A stretch of DNA of 64,000 nucleotides from Pseudomonas yamanorum (GTDB taxonomy: Bacteria; Pseudomonadota; Gammaproteobacteria; Pseudomonadales; Pseudomonadaceae): the NCBI RefSeq assembly GCF_013386765.1, contig NZ_JACARE010000014.1, positions 277,758-341,757 of the forward strand. Reading direction: 5' to 3'. The translations under genes and the position numbers were made by a program. Numbering within the stretch: position 1 is the stretch's first letter; every line of letters starts with the position of its first letter. Below are positions 28,175 to 36,545 of the stretch, in pieces. Under the pieces are notes generated by a model, which saw nothing but the letters and a program-made list of their open reading frames with translations, searched no databases and was not told where the DNA came from.

Positions 28175-28963
28175 ATGAGAGTCTGGGCAGTTGCCAATCA
28201 AAAGGGTGGTGTCGGTAAAACCACCACGTCCATCGCCTTGGCCGGCTTGCTGGCCGAGGCCGGCAAGCGTGTGGTCGTGGTCGACCTGGACCCCCACGGC
28301 TCCATGACCAGCTATTTCGGCTACGACCCGGATGCCCTGGAGCACAGTTGCTACGACCTGTTCCTGCACAAGGGCAGCGTGCCGACCGACTTGCCGGGCC
28401 AACTGTTGCTGCCTACCAGCAATGAAAAAATCTCGTTGTTGCCGTCCAGCACCGCCCTGGCCACCCTTGAGCGCCAGTCGCCGGGGCAGAGCGGCCTGGG
28501 GCTGGTAATCGCCAAGACCCTGGCGCAGCTGTGGCAGGACTTCGACTACGCCATCATCGACAGCCCGCCGTTGCTGGGCGTGCTGATGGTCAACGCCCTG
28601 GCCGCCAGCCAACAGCTGGTGATCCCGGTGCAGACCGAGCACCTGGCCGTCAAGGGCCTGGAGCGCATGGTCAGCACCCTGGCAATGATCAACCGCTCGC
28701 GCAAACAGGCGCTGCCGTTCAGCATCGTGCCGACCCTGTTTGACCGCCGCACCCAGGCCTCCCTCGGCACCTTGCGCGTATTGCGTGATGCCTATCCGGA
28801 CACCATCTGGCAAGGCTATATCCCGGTGGACACGCGCCTGCGGGATGCGAGCCGGGCCGGGCTTACGCCGTCGCAATTCGATGGCAAGAGCCGTGGTGTG
28901 CTGGCGTATCGGGCGTTGCTCAAGCACCTGTTGTCCCAACAACTTGTGGCGCAGGTGGCGTGA
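28175..28963 (+). CDS. ParA-family ATPase of the chemotaxis cluster (ParC-like)
   Basis: A 262-residue deviant Walker A ATPase (NQKGGVGKTT near the N-terminus). DLDPHGSMTSYFGYD and IIDSPPLLGVLMVNAL are switch and Walker B regions. ParA-type proteins encoded in polar-flagellate che clusters (ParC in Vibrio) place chemoreceptor arrays at the cell pole and hand them to daughter cells. The next CheW-domain gene would be its partner ParP. Function is inferred from family and position; an unrelated partition protein is unlikely inside this operon. Confidence 0.85.
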   Translation: MRVWAVANQKGGVGKTTTSIALAGLLAEAGKRVVVVDLDPHGSMTSYFGYDPDALEHSCYDLFLHKGSVPTDLPGQLLLPTSNEKISLLPSSTALATLERQSPGQSGLGLVIAKTLAQLWQDFDYAIIDSPPLLGVLMVNALAASQQLVIPVQTEHLAVKGLERMVSTLAMINRSRKQALPFSIVPTLFDRRTQASLGTLRVLRDAYPDTIWQGYIPVDTRLRDASRAGLTPSQFDGKSRGVLAYRALLKHLLSQQLVAQVA

Positions 28964-28980
28964 TGACCCTAAACATCCCT

Positions 28981-29041
28981 GTAGGAGCCTGGCTTGCCAG
29001 CGATGCAGACGCCGCGGTTTTCCTGGCAAAACCGGCTCCCG
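28981..29041. repeat. Short imperfect REP pair
   Basis: GTAGGAGCCTGGCTTGCCAG at the left and a degraded complement CTGGCAAAACCGGCTCCC at the right. It occupies the ParA-like/ParP gap. It is more degraded than the other copies. Confidence 0.6.
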
Positions 29042-29114
29042 ATTCAAGTCCGGACACCCACAGGCCGATAACCTCTGAGTACAGGGTTGATGGGGCTTGC
29101 GCGTGGGCATACAG

Positions 29115-29927
29115 ATGAACCGTCCCGTTGATTTCAAGACCCGGCCGCAACTGGCGCTGGAGTCCTATCTGGACGCCTTGCTCCAGGACGCCACCGAGGA
29201 AATGCCGGAACCGATCCTGATCCTCGATGAAGTCATCGAGCCTGAGCCGGCGGTTCTGGACGAGTTTCAATTGGCGGTCCTGGAAGAACAGGCCCGTGAT
29301 GCGTTGGTGGTGCCCGTAGCGGTCCCGGTTGCCGTACCCGTGCCCGTGCCTGTTGAGGCTGTGGCGGTGATTGCGCCCGTGGTGGTGGAGCCGGTGGTTG
29401 AGGTTCACCTGCCGCCGAGCATCACCCCGCCGCCGGTGCAGGGCGATGGTCGCCCGGCGTGGGCCGCCGAGCCGTTCGAATGTTTGCTGTTCGACGTCGC
29501 CGGGCTGACCCTGGCGGTGCCGCTGGTGTGCCTGGGGTCGATCTACTCCCTGGAAGGCCAGGAGTTGACGCCGTTGTTCGGCCAGCCGAAATGGTTCCTC
29601 GGGATCCTGCCGAGCCAGCAGGGCAACCTGAAGGTACTGGACACTGCGCGTTGGGTGATGCCCGACCGCTACCGGGATGATTTCCGCCAGGGCCTGCAAT
29701 ACGTTATTTCGGTCCAGGGCTACGAATGGGGGCTGGCGGTGCATCAAGTCAGCCGCTCGTTGCGCCTGGACCCCAACGAAATCAAATGGCGCAGCCACCG
29801 CGGGCAGCGACCATGGCTGGCGGGCACTGTGATCGAACACATGTGCGCGCTGCTGGATGTCGCCGAACTGGCGGAGCTGATTGCCAGTGGCGCGGTGAAG
29901 GATATGCCGCTTAACAAACGCACTTGA
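29115..29927 (+). CDS. parP: CheW-domain protein with Pro/Val-rich N-terminal region (ParP-like)
   Basis: A 270-residue protein. The N-terminal about 110 residues are acidic then Pro/Val-rich (alternating PV repeats at about 65-105). The C-terminal CheW/AIF-like domain (about 115-255) begins FECLLFDVAGLTLAVPL. In Vibrio, ParP links ParC to CheA and stabilises polar arrays; order ParA-like, this gene, cheW fits. The frame allows a TTG at 29097, but the ATG at 29115 gives a cleaner start. Called ParP-like on architecture and neighbours. Confidence 0.82.
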   Translation: MNRPVDFKTRPQLALESYLDALLQDATEEMPEPILILDEVIEPEPAVLDEFQLAVLEEQARDALVVPVAVPVAVPVPVPVEAVAVIAPVVVEPVVEVHLPPSITPPPVQGDGRPAWAAEPFECLLFDVAGLTLAVPLVCLGSIYSLEGQELTPLFGQPKWFLGILPSQQGNLKVLDTARWVMPDRYRDDFRQGLQYVISVQGYEWGLAVHQVSRSLRLDPNEIKWRSHRGQRPWLAGTVIEHMCALLDVAELAELIASGAVKDMPLNKRT

Positions 29928-29999
29928 TAACAAGCGCAGCGCCCAGGCGCTGCCCAAGAACACACACCGTAACCAACGGTATTTGAAGGGGTCTGGAGT

Positions 30000-30485
30000 A
30001 TGAACAAGTCAGTGTCCGCACAAGGTCTGGTGGATGATCCAATCCTGCAATGGGTCACCTTCAAGCTGGATAACGAGTCCTACGGCATCAACGTGATGCG
30101 CGTGCAGGAAGTCCTGCGCTACACCGAAATCGCCCCGGTTCCGGGTGCCCCAAGCTACGTGCTGGGCATCATCAACCTGCGCGGCAACGTGGTGACCGTG
30201 ATCGACACCCGCCAGCGTTTTGGCCTGGTGCCGACCGAAGTCAACGACAACACCCGCATCGTGATCATCGAAGCCGACAAGCAAGTGGTCGGGATCATGG
30301 TCGACAGCGTGGCGGAAGTGGTTTACTTGCGCCAATCTGAGGTCGAGACCGCGCCGAACGTCGGTAACGAAGAATCGGCCAAGTTCATCCAGGGTGTCTG
30401 CAACAAGAACGGCGAACTGCTGATTCTGGTTGAGCTGGACAAGATGATGAGTGAAGAAGAGTGGCAGGATCTGGAGAATATCTGA
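30000..30485 (+). CDS. cheW: Chemotaxis coupling protein CheW
   Basis: Adaptor that joins CheA to chemoreceptors. A single CheW domain of 161 residues, with VTFKLDNESYGINVMRVQEV, APSYVLGIINLRGNVVTVID and a C-terminal LLILVELDKMMSEEE. There is an AAGGGG Shine-Dalgarno before the ATG at 30000. The stop at 30483-30485 is immediately followed by the TTG start of the DUF2802 gene. Confidence 0.96.
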   Translation: MNKSVSAQGLVDDPILQWVTFKLDNESYGINVMRVQEVLRYTEIAPVPGAPSYVLGIINLRGNVVTVIDTRQRFGLVPTEVNDNTRIVIIEADKQVVGIMVDSVAEVVYLRQSEVETAPNVGNEESAKFIQGVCNKNGELLILVELDKMMSEEEWQDLENI

Positions 30486-30881
30486 TTGTTCCTTGAGGTA
30501 GCGGTGATCGTCCTGGCCATCCTATGGGCCGGGACCCTGGGCTTCCTGCTGCGCTATGTGCGCCAGCAACGGGAATTGGCCTCTCGACAGGTCGAGCGCG
30601 ACGCTGTGCGCGACCGGCGGATCCTGGAGCTGGCCAAGCGGGTCGACAACTTCCAGCAGAGCGCTGTGCGTGTGGGCGATGAAGTGCACGAGCTGCGTGC
30701 GGTGCTTGCGCCGTTGCCGGACAAACTGTCGGCACTGGAGCAGCGCGACCCGTCGAGCCTGTCGTTCGCCCAGGCGGCGAAGCTGGTGGGCATGGGCGCC
30801 ACGGTAGATGAGCTGACCCAGTCCTGCGGGTTGACCCAGGCCGAGGCGCAGTTGATGAGCAAGTTGCACAAGAGCAACTGA
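30486..30881 (+). CDS. DUF2802 family protein, chemotaxis-operon linked
   Basis: A 131-residue protein with one N-terminal membrane segment (about 3-22), a helical coiled-coil-like region (about 24-85) and a C-terminal DUF2802-type segment (LSFAQAAKLVGMGATVDELTQSCGLTQAEAQLM) that looks like a small helix-turn-helix-like fold. The family is regularly the last gene after cheW in Pseudomonas; its job is not known to me. The TTG at 30486 directly after the cheW stop is the only start that keeps the membrane segment. Confidence 0.8.
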   Translation: MFLEVAVIVLAILWAGTLGFLLRYVRQQRELASRQVERDAVRDRRILELAKRVDNFQQSAVRVGDEVHELRAVLAPLPDKLSALEQRDPSSLSFAQAAKLVGMGATVDELTQSCGLTQAEAQLMSKLHKSN

Positions 30882-30890
30882 AGGTTACGG

Positions 30891-30914
30891 GCTGCAAGCG
30901 GGGTTGCTTGCAGC
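30891..30914. terminator. Hairpin between convergent genes
   Basis: GCTGCAAGC at 30891-30899 and GCTTGCAGC at 30906-30914 form a perfect nine-base stem with a six-base loop. It sits exactly between the stops of the che operon and the minus-strand ATPase. There is no strong T-run, so a bidirectional terminator is plausible but not certain. Confidence 0.5.
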
Positions 30915-32078
30915 TTATAGCTGATGCCGGTTGCTCAGCCATTCGGCCATGGTCGAGTCCTCCAGGGCGTATTCGCCACGGTTGGCTTTCCAGACCAACT
31001 CCTTCTCCCGCAACACTTCCAGGGCTTTCTGAACGTTTGGCGTGCTGGCGTTCGGCTCAGCCTGGGCCAGTTCCAATTTGCTGTTTATATCCTGGAAGGT
31101 TTTTTCCGCAAAAGGCGAGAACGCTTGCTTGCCCAGGGTTCGTTCACCCATCACTTCCAGCACTGCTTGTTGCAAGGGTGACAGGTCGTTGTAGGCGCTC
31201 TCGTAGTCGCTCCAGATTCCGGCCTGGTGATTGAGTGCCCCGGTCCTCAGCAATTCGCCCAGGTTGCTGGCTTCGCCAAGGCCCACGCTGACTTCGGTCA
31301 ACAGTTTGTTGAGCATTTCCGGGCGTCGGCCGACGAGCTGGAATGCGTAGTCCATGTCCTCAAGGTTGAACTGGTTGGTCGCGGCCAGGCGCTGGTTCCA
31401 CAGGTCCGTCACGAACTCGACAAAATCCCGGCTCAGCAGCGGAAACGGCGTGATATGGGCGCCGAAGAACGGTTGTTTGCTCTTGAGTACCAGGTTGGCC
31501 AGCTTGTCCCGGCTGGACCCGGTGAAGACCAGTCGCAGGCCGTCTGCCGTGCTGCCGCCGTTGAGATGGTCCCGTGCCGCCTTGAGCGCGAACATGGCGT
31601 TCACGCCATTTTCGCTGTTGAGGGCATGCTGGGCCTCGTCCACGATCAGCACGATCATTTGCCCCGAGATTTGGTGCAGCACGTCCAGGGCATGGGCGAG
31701 CGTGGTGCCGGCGGGCAGTTGAGGTTTGGTGAAATCCCAGCTCAAGGTGCGCAGCAAGCTGATCTTTTCGATACCGGCTTTCTTGGCCGCTTTGCTCACC
31801 GCGCTTTCGAACTCGCCCAGGGCTTTGCCGATGGCGCCGGAAATCAGTTCGGCGGGGTCGATTTCGCGGTTCATCCAAAGGTCCACGTACACCGGCAGCC
31901 AGCCTCGCGCCCGGCATTCGGGGATGAGGTCGTTGCGCAGGAAAGTACTCTTGCCGGTACGGCGCGGGGCCGCTAGGAACATGCCGGAGCTGTAATCGGC
32001 AAATGACTCGCCTGCCAAATCGCGGGCGAGGGCTTCGGCGAGTAGCTTTCGACTGAGAATCGGGCGGGTAGGGCTCAT
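30915..32078 (-). CDS. AAA-type ATP-binding protein, function unknown
   Basis: A 387-residue cytoplasmic ATPase. Walker A is APRRTGKST at residues 37-45, Walker B is MIVLIVDEAQHAL (about 143-155), and a sensor-like LRLVFTGSSRDKLANL follows. The last about 90 residues look like a winged-helix region (LQQAVLEVMGE, VQKALEVLREKELV). The layout resembles Orc1/Cdc6- or STAND-like AAA proteins. No partner subunit is adjacent. It is opposite in strand to the che operon and AT-rich sequence precedes it, so it may belong to an inserted segment. Function cannot be stated. Confidence 0.75.
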   Translation of the reverse strand: MSPTRPILSRKLLAEALARDLAGESFADYSSGMFLAAPRRTGKSTFLRNDLIPECRARGWLPVYVDLWMNREIDPAELISGAIGKALGEFESAVSKAAKKAGIEKISLLRTLSWDFTKPQLPAGTTLAHALDVLHQISGQMIVLIVDEAQHALNSENGVNAMFALKAARDHLNGGSTADGLRLVFTGSSRDKLANLVLKSKQPFFGAHITPFPLLSRDFVEFVTDLWNQRLAATNQFNLEDMDYAFQLVGRRPEMLNKLLTEVSVGLGEASNLGELLRTGALNHQAGIWSDYESAYNDLSPLQQAVLEVMGERTLGKQAFSPFAEKTFQDINSKLELAQAEPNASTPNVQKALEVLREKELVWKANRGEYALEDSTMAEWLSNRHQL

Positions 32079-32160
32079 GGGTTTATCCTGAACTATCGGG
32101 TTCGGGATAATCTATACCTTGAAAGATATAATTGCTATACATCGCCCCCTGTAGCGTTTG

Positions 32161-32544
32161 CTAGAGGGTGTCCTTGTCTTTTTTCAAGCAGGGATAGCGC
32201 TCGGCAATTGCGCCCCTCACCAGTCGAGCCGTACCAAATCGCCCTGCCGCAGGGTACTTCTCACTGTATGCCAGAACGATATCGACCAGGCTCCCCGGCT
32301 CCAGACGTTCCGGCATGCAGAGGTGGCGGTTTCGGGGGGTGAATTCGTCCATGTATTTTAAGGTGTCGAACACACCTATGGTGATGCCGAGGCAATAGGC
32401 GGCCTTGTAGGAGGGTGGTGCATCCAGGGACAGCTTCCTGCCTTCGCGACAGGCTGCGAGGTAGTCAGCAGCCTCGTCGCTGGCTGTTGCCGTCAGGGGA
32501 AACACACAAAGGTTCAGGGCTATCAGGATTGAAGTCCGTTTCAA
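32161..32544 (-). CDS. Rap1a/Tai-type immunity-like secreted protein
   Basis: A 127-residue protein with a signal peptide (MKRTSILIALNLCVFPLTATAS, cleavage near residue 22). The mature part has the pattern of the Rap1a/Tai family: CREG...AAYCLGITIGVFDTL, HLCMPERLEPGSLVDIVLAY and a C-terminal AERYPC, with spaced cysteines. Family members protect against type VI secretion amidase effectors in the periplasm. No amidase or type VI gene is nearby, so it may be an orphan immunity protein or a relative with another role. Assigned by pattern only. Confidence 0.7.
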   Translation of the reverse strand: MKRTSILIALNLCVFPLTATASDEAADYLAACREGRKLSLDAPPSYKAAYCLGITIGVFDTLKYMDEFTPRNRHLCMPERLEPGSLVDIVLAYSEKYPAAGRFGTARLVRGAIAERYPCLKKDKDTL

Positions 32545-32791
32545 CTACCGCGCTCCGGGGTCAAGGGTCGGCGACAGGTTAATGCACCGTTGTTACGGTT
32601 TGGTAATCGTAACCTCTGTCCGTCATATACAGTTCTATAACCCCTTAGTATGAGTTGCTTTAACGGTGGCTAATACTGTAATAGTTGACAGTTTTTTTTT
32701 ACTATCGACGGGCGTTTAATGAGGGTGACCCATGTAGCGAGGGTAAGAGGCTGAGTTATTCATTCACTGTTATATACAAAGGGGATTTGTG
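32545..32791. other. AT-richer intergenic stretch, no gene seen
   Basis: About 247 bp between a leftward and a rightward gene. Composition is visibly poorer in GC than neighbours, with a run of ten Ts after TTGACA (32685-32690) that has no matching -10 at normal spacing. It probably holds divergent promoters, but none can be assigned with confidence. Confidence 0.4.
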
Positions 32792-33061
32792 ATGGAGATT
32801 AATGTTGATCGCCAGTTTGGCAATATAGAACATCTTGTGCCTGACACCGATTGGATCCCAGTTAATCGCTTTATCGGATATGTAGGCTATTCAGGTAGGC
32901 ACTTGTACTTCACCTATCGCGATTTTTTGAATCCGGTACTCAACCCTTCCAAAACGGATCCTTTCATAGGAATGCGGGTTTCATTTTTACCTACTGGGGG
33001 GAGTCCCGGCAGCCCATCAGGCTATGTCGCCGCGGAAATTAGTCCGGTGCTCGCTCAGTAA
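32792..33061 (+). CDS. Small hypothetical protein, possible OB/cold-shock-like fold
   Basis: An 89-residue ORF starting at ATG 32792, seven bases after AAGGGG; a GTG one codon earlier is too close to that site. The sequence is beta-rich, with FIGYVGYSGRHLYFTYRDF and IGMRVSFLPTGG...GYVAAEISPV, faintly like a nucleic-acid-binding cold-shock domain, but RNP motifs are not clear. Base composition is lower in GC than the flanking operons, which suggests transfer. It overlaps the end of the convergent fhlB-like gene by 7 bp. Confidence 0.55.
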   Translation: MEINVDRQFGNIEHLVPDTDWIPVNRFIGYVGYSGRHLYFTYRDFLNPVLNPSKTDPFIGMRVSFLPTGGSPGSPSGYVAAEISPVLAQ

Positions 33062-33384
33062 TCGTCACCGCGTTCCGTCACATCCCGCTCCACCGGCCCT
33101 GCATCCGGGTCATATCCCACCGGGAACTTGCCCTTCAATGTCCAGGCAAACGCAATGATCTCGGCGATGGTGCGGTACAACTCTTCCGGGATGCTGTCGC
33201 CCAATTCCATGCGTGCCAGTAATTTGACCAGCTCGGCATTTTCATAAATCGGTACTTCATTTTCCCGGGCCAGCTTGAGGATGGCTTCCGCCAGGGCGTC
33301 GTCGCCCTTGGCGGTGAGGGTTGGTGCTTGTTGCCCATCGTATTTGAGGGCAATGGCCTGGCGCGGCGGGTTGGGGTTTTTCAT
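33055..33384 (-). CDS. Stand-alone FlhB C-terminal domain protein (FhlB type)
   Basis: A 109-residue protein that aligns by eye with the cytoplasmic FlhB fragment made by cleavage at NPTH. It begins PNPPRQAIALKYDGQ where FlhB has NPTHYAVALKYDP, and continues with KGDDALAEAILKLARENEVPIYENAELVKLLARMELGDSIPEELYRTIAEIIAFAW. There are no membrane helices and the NPTH site is absent. Such paralogues (HP1575 in Helicobacter) can stand in for the FlhB fragment. The start overlaps the stop of the upstream FliK-like gene, so the pair is translationally coupled. Confidence 0.85.
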   Translation of the reverse strand: MKNPNPPRQAIALKYDGQQAPTLTAKGDDALAEAILKLARENEVPIYENAELVKLLARMELGDSIPEELYRTIAEIIAFAWTLKGKFPVGYDPDAGPVERDVTERGDDY

Positions 33385-34964
33385 GCGGTTTCATCCACCC
33401 AACGTTGTTCCAGCCCGGTTTTCGGGCCCCGTGGCGGCGTGCCGAGGTGGCAGTCCAGGTCGCCGACGTTGAGCCCCGACGACACCAGGCGCTCCCGCAG
33501 GCTGCCCAGGTGGCTTTCGATCAGGCTGGCGGTGTAGGGCCGGGTGGCCCACAGCTGGCTCGACAGTTTGCCCTGGCTCAGTTGGGCCTGGACCTGCAAC
33601 GGGCCCAGTGGCTCCATGTCGAGGGCCATTTCCACGCGCCAGAGCATCTGCTTGGGGTCCTTGCTGTCCTTGCGTTCCGGCTGCTCCTTGTCGGGGGCCG
33701 GTTCTTCACGCTGGAACTTGACCTGCAATGGCACGATGTCTTGCAGGGTACGCATGGGGATTTCCAGCTGCCAGGTGGTCAGGAGCTTGCCGTCGGCCGT
33801 GGTGCCGGTTTGTTCCAGGCTCGACAGCTGATGGCTTTGCAGGCGGGAAATGGCCCCGGCGGCGAGGCGCAGCAGGTTTTCCAGGTCGCTCTCGCCTTCC
33901 AGGCGTTGCATCAACCGATCCGGCAGGGGGAAGCCTGCGGGGGCTTGGCGGGCGCCGACCTGGCCGAGGGTGCCCAACGGGCTGCGCACGAAGCTGGGGA
34001 GCATCTGCGCCAGGGTGTTGGCCGCCAGGACCGCATTGAGGTTGGTGCTGGCGGGCAGGGCAGGCATCAGGTCGGCGACGAGGCGCAGCAGGGCGCCTTT
34101 CATGTCCAGAGGCGGTATCTGCGGGTTTTGTCCTGCCAGTAACTTGGCTTCGAGAAAGGTCCCGCTGTTCTGGACGATTTGCGCCAGTACCTTGGGATTG
34201 CTCACCTGGGCCAGGTCGGGCAGGGCCGCCAGCAAACGCGCGGCGGCGGCGCGCAGGTCGACCGAGGTGCTGTCGCTGCTGGTCGCCGGCAGGCTTTGCA
34301 GGGCGGTGAACACCACGTCCAGCGAGCCCTGGCGGCTTTGCTGGGTGGAGAGTTGCTGGGCCACGGCCAGTTGGTCCTTGAGACCGCTCAGCGGCACAAA
34401 ACTCAAGGTTTGCGCACTTTGCACCACCGCGCTGAGCAGGCTGCCGATGCGCAGCGGCTGCGGGCTTTCGACGGTCAGGGTCGCGCCGCTGAGGACGCTG
34501 TTGAGCACCGACACCAGCGAGCGATACACCAGCGGCTGGTTGGCGCCCTGGGGCAGCGCCTGGGTGGTCAGCACCTTGCCTTGCAGCAGGGTGCCCACCG
34601 GCAATTGGTTGGTGTCGATACGCGTCAGTGCGGCAACGCTGGAGCTCAGCGCCTGCTGCAGGCTGATGGACAAATTGCCCGACGGCGTCTGGCTGACCTC
34701 CACCTGGGTGCCCAGGGGCAGCGGCTGGCTGCTGCTGGCCTGCACCAGGGTTTGCCGGCCACCTTCCAGGGTCAGCTTGAGCAGTAACTGAAACGCATCG
34801 CCACCTTGTTTAAGCGCCAGCACTTCGGCGTTCACGGTTTTCCCGGGGTCAATCAGGCCGATCTGCGGCTCCAGCAGTTTCAGCAGTTCACCCGCCGGCG
34901 GCGCGGGCGCGGGGCCGGCCGGCAGCGTCGGGGGAAGGGTCGGAAGATTGATCTCACCGGTCAT
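33381..34964 (-). CDS. Second FliK-like hook-length control domain protein
   Basis: A 527-residue protein with a Pro/Ala-rich start, a long Leu/Gln/Ser/Ala-rich middle (about 40-330) and a C-terminal FliK-type hook-length domain (about 400-500; WRVEMALDMEPLGPLQVQAQL, SHLGSLRERLVSSGLNV). It differs greatly from FliK at 8871-10253. Together with the overlapping FlhB-domain gene it forms a miniature FliK/FlhB pair away from the flagellar operons. It could tune substrate switching or serve another export system; no other export genes are adjacent. Confidence 0.75.
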   Translation of the reverse strand: MTGEINLPTLPPTLPAGPAPAPPAGELLKLLEPQIGLIDPGKTVNAEVLALKQGGDAFQLLLKLTLEGGRQTLVQASSSQPLPLGTQVEVSQTPSGNLSISLQQALSSSVAALTRIDTNQLPVGTLLQGKVLTTQALPQGANQPLVYRSLVSVLNSVLSGATLTVESPQPLRIGSLLSAVVQSAQTLSFVPLSGLKDQLAVAQQLSTQQSRQGSLDVVFTALQSLPATSSDSTSVDLRAAAARLLAALPDLAQVSNPKVLAQIVQNSGTFLEAKLLAGQNPQIPPLDMKGALLRLVADLMPALPASTNLNAVLAANTLAQMLPSFVRSPLGTLGQVGARQAPAGFPLPDRLMQRLEGESDLENLLRLAAGAISRLQSHQLSSLEQTGTTADGKLLTTWQLEIPMRTLQDIVPLQVKFQREEPAPDKEQPERKDSKDPKQMLWRVEMALDMEPLGPLQVQAQLSQGKLSSQLWATRPYTASLIESHLGSLRERLVSSGLNVGDLDCHLGTPPRGPKTGLEQRWVDETA

Positions 34965-35162
34965 CGTGCGCGTCGTCTCAAGGGAAATTGCCCTCTTTAG
35001 AGTAGGGCATCACATGTATAATGCCGCCCGTCTTCAAAGAGAGCGGTATAAACATCACAACTATTTGATCCAGCTCTCTAAAATCGGTCGCCAAAGCAGT
35101 TAATGTGCACCTCTTTAACGGCCGTTCCACCGCCGACTTGAACCGTAAAGGCCCGCGATCTC

Positions 35163-35798
35163 TTGACCAGCCCTCTTCTAGAAGCCGTAGCGCTCGCCTG
35201 TGAACGTGACCTGCGGATGCTGTTCGAACACCTCGAACTGCGTCTGGCGGGCGGCGACATGGTGCAGGTCAGCGGCCCCAACGGCAGCGGCAAGACCAGC
35301 CTGTTGCGCCTGCTGGCCGGCCTGATGCAGCCGACGGCGGGCGAAGTGCGGCTCAACGGCAAACCGCTGCACGAGCAGCGCACGGAACTGGCGCGCAACC
35401 TGATCTGGATCGGCCATGCCGCCGGGATCAAGGATGTGCTCACCGCCGAAGAAAACCTCAGCTGGCTCAGCGCCCTGCATCACCCCGCGAGCCGCGACGC
35501 CATCTGGCAGGCCCTGGCCGCCGTCGGCCTGAAAGGTTTCGAAGACGTTCCCTGCCACACCCTGTCCGCCGGCCAGCAGCGCCGCGTGGCCCTGGCCCGG
35601 TTGTATCTGGACGGCCCGCCGCTGTGGATTCTCGACGAACCCTTCACCGCCCTCGACAAACAAGGCGTCGCCCAGCTGGAAGAACACCTGGCGGCGCATT
35701 GCGAGCAGGGCGGCATGGTCGTCCTCACCACCCACCACACGCTGGCGCGCATGCCCGCCGGTTACCGCGACCTTGATCTGGGCCGGTGGTCGGTATGA
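35163..35798 (+). CDS. ccmA: Heme exporter ATP-binding protein CcmA
   Basis: ABC ATPase that with CcmB, CcmC and CcmD releases holo-CcmE during cytochrome c maturation. 211 residues, Walker [10 protein letters not shown] from residue 38, signature [14 protein letters not shown], Walker [13 protein letters not shown]. The start is TTG at 35163. A TATAAT at 35017-35022 may belong to the operon promoter but lacks a good -35. The 3' end overlaps ccmB by 4 bp. Confidence 0.95.
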   Translation: MTSPLLEAVALACERDLRMLFEHLELRLAGGDMVQVSGPNGSGKTSLLRLLAGLMQPTAGEVRLNGKPLHEQRTELARNLIWIGHAAGIKDVLTAEENLSWLSALHHPASRDAIWQALAAVGLKGFEDVPCHTLSAGQQRRVALARLYLDGPPLWILDEPFTALDKQGVAQLEEHLAAHCEQGGMVVLTTHHTLARMPAGYRDLDLGRWSV

Positions 35799-36463
35799 GC
35801 GTATTTGCCCTGTTGGTGGCCCGCGAAGCACGGTTACTCTGTCGCCGCCCGGCCGAACTGGCCAACCCGCTGGTGTTCTTTGCAATTGTGATCGCGCTGT
35901 TCCCGTTGGCGGTCGGTCCCGAGACTAAACTGTTGCAAACCTTGTCTCCGGGACTGGTCTGGGTGGCGGCGCTTTTGTCGGTCCTGCTCTCGCTGGACGG
36001 GCTGTTTCGCAGTGATTTTGAAGACGGTTCCCTCGAACAGTGGGTCCTTTCGTCGCACCCCCTGCCACTTCTGGTATTGGCCAAGGTACTGGCACACTGG
36101 GCGTTTTCCGGCCTGGCGCTGGTATTGCTCGCGCCGCTGCTGGCGATGATGCTGGGGTTGCCCACCGAGTGCCTGCCGGTGTTGCTCCTTTCCTTGTTGC
36201 TTGGCACGCCGGTTCTCAGTCTACTGGGCGCCGTGGGTGCGGCGCTGACGGTTGGTTTGAAGCGCGGCGGCCTGTTGCTGGCGTTGCTGATTTTGCCTTT
36301 GTATATCCCGGTGTTGATCCTGGGCAGCGGCGCGTTGCAAGCCGCGCTCCAGGGCATGCCGGCGACCGGTTACCTCCTGTGGCTTGGCAGCCTGGCCGCC
36401 CTGGCGGTAACCCTGACACCCTTTGCTATAGCGGCTGGCCTGAAGATCAGCGTCGGCGAATAA
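35795..36463 (+). CDS. ccmB: Heme exporter membrane protein CcmB
   Basis: Permease subunit of the CcmABCD complex, 222 residues with six predicted membrane helices. [19 protein letters not shown] and the [24 protein letters not shown] segment are typical. The ATG at 35795 overlaps the ccmA stop; the frame also allows a start three codons earlier without support. An 82-bp gap precedes ccmC. Confidence 0.95.
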   Translation: MSVFALLVAREARLLCRRPAELANPLVFFAIVIALFPLAVGPETKLLQTLSPGLVWVAALLSVLLSLDGLFRSDFEDGSLEQWVLSSHPLPLLVLAKVLAHWAFSGLALVLLAPLLAMMLGLPTECLPVLLLSLLLGTPVLSLLGAVGAALTVGLKRGGLLLALLILPLYIPVLILGSGALQAALQGMPATGYLLWLGSLAALAVTLTPFAIAAGLKISVGE

Positions 36464-36545
36464 TGAGGTCTGACCAAGCGTTGTCTTAGTCAGTAAAGAC
36501 CCTAAGCTCCTCGCAATGACGAGAAGCAACCGTGATGGAAACAGC

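Noticed and set aside
32685..32690. TTGACA near the small ORF at 32792
   Set aside because: Followed by a T-run and no -10 at proper spacing.
35017..35022. TATAAT upstream of ccmA
   Set aside because: No -35 hexamer at 16-18 bases; may be the ccm promoter but not assignable.
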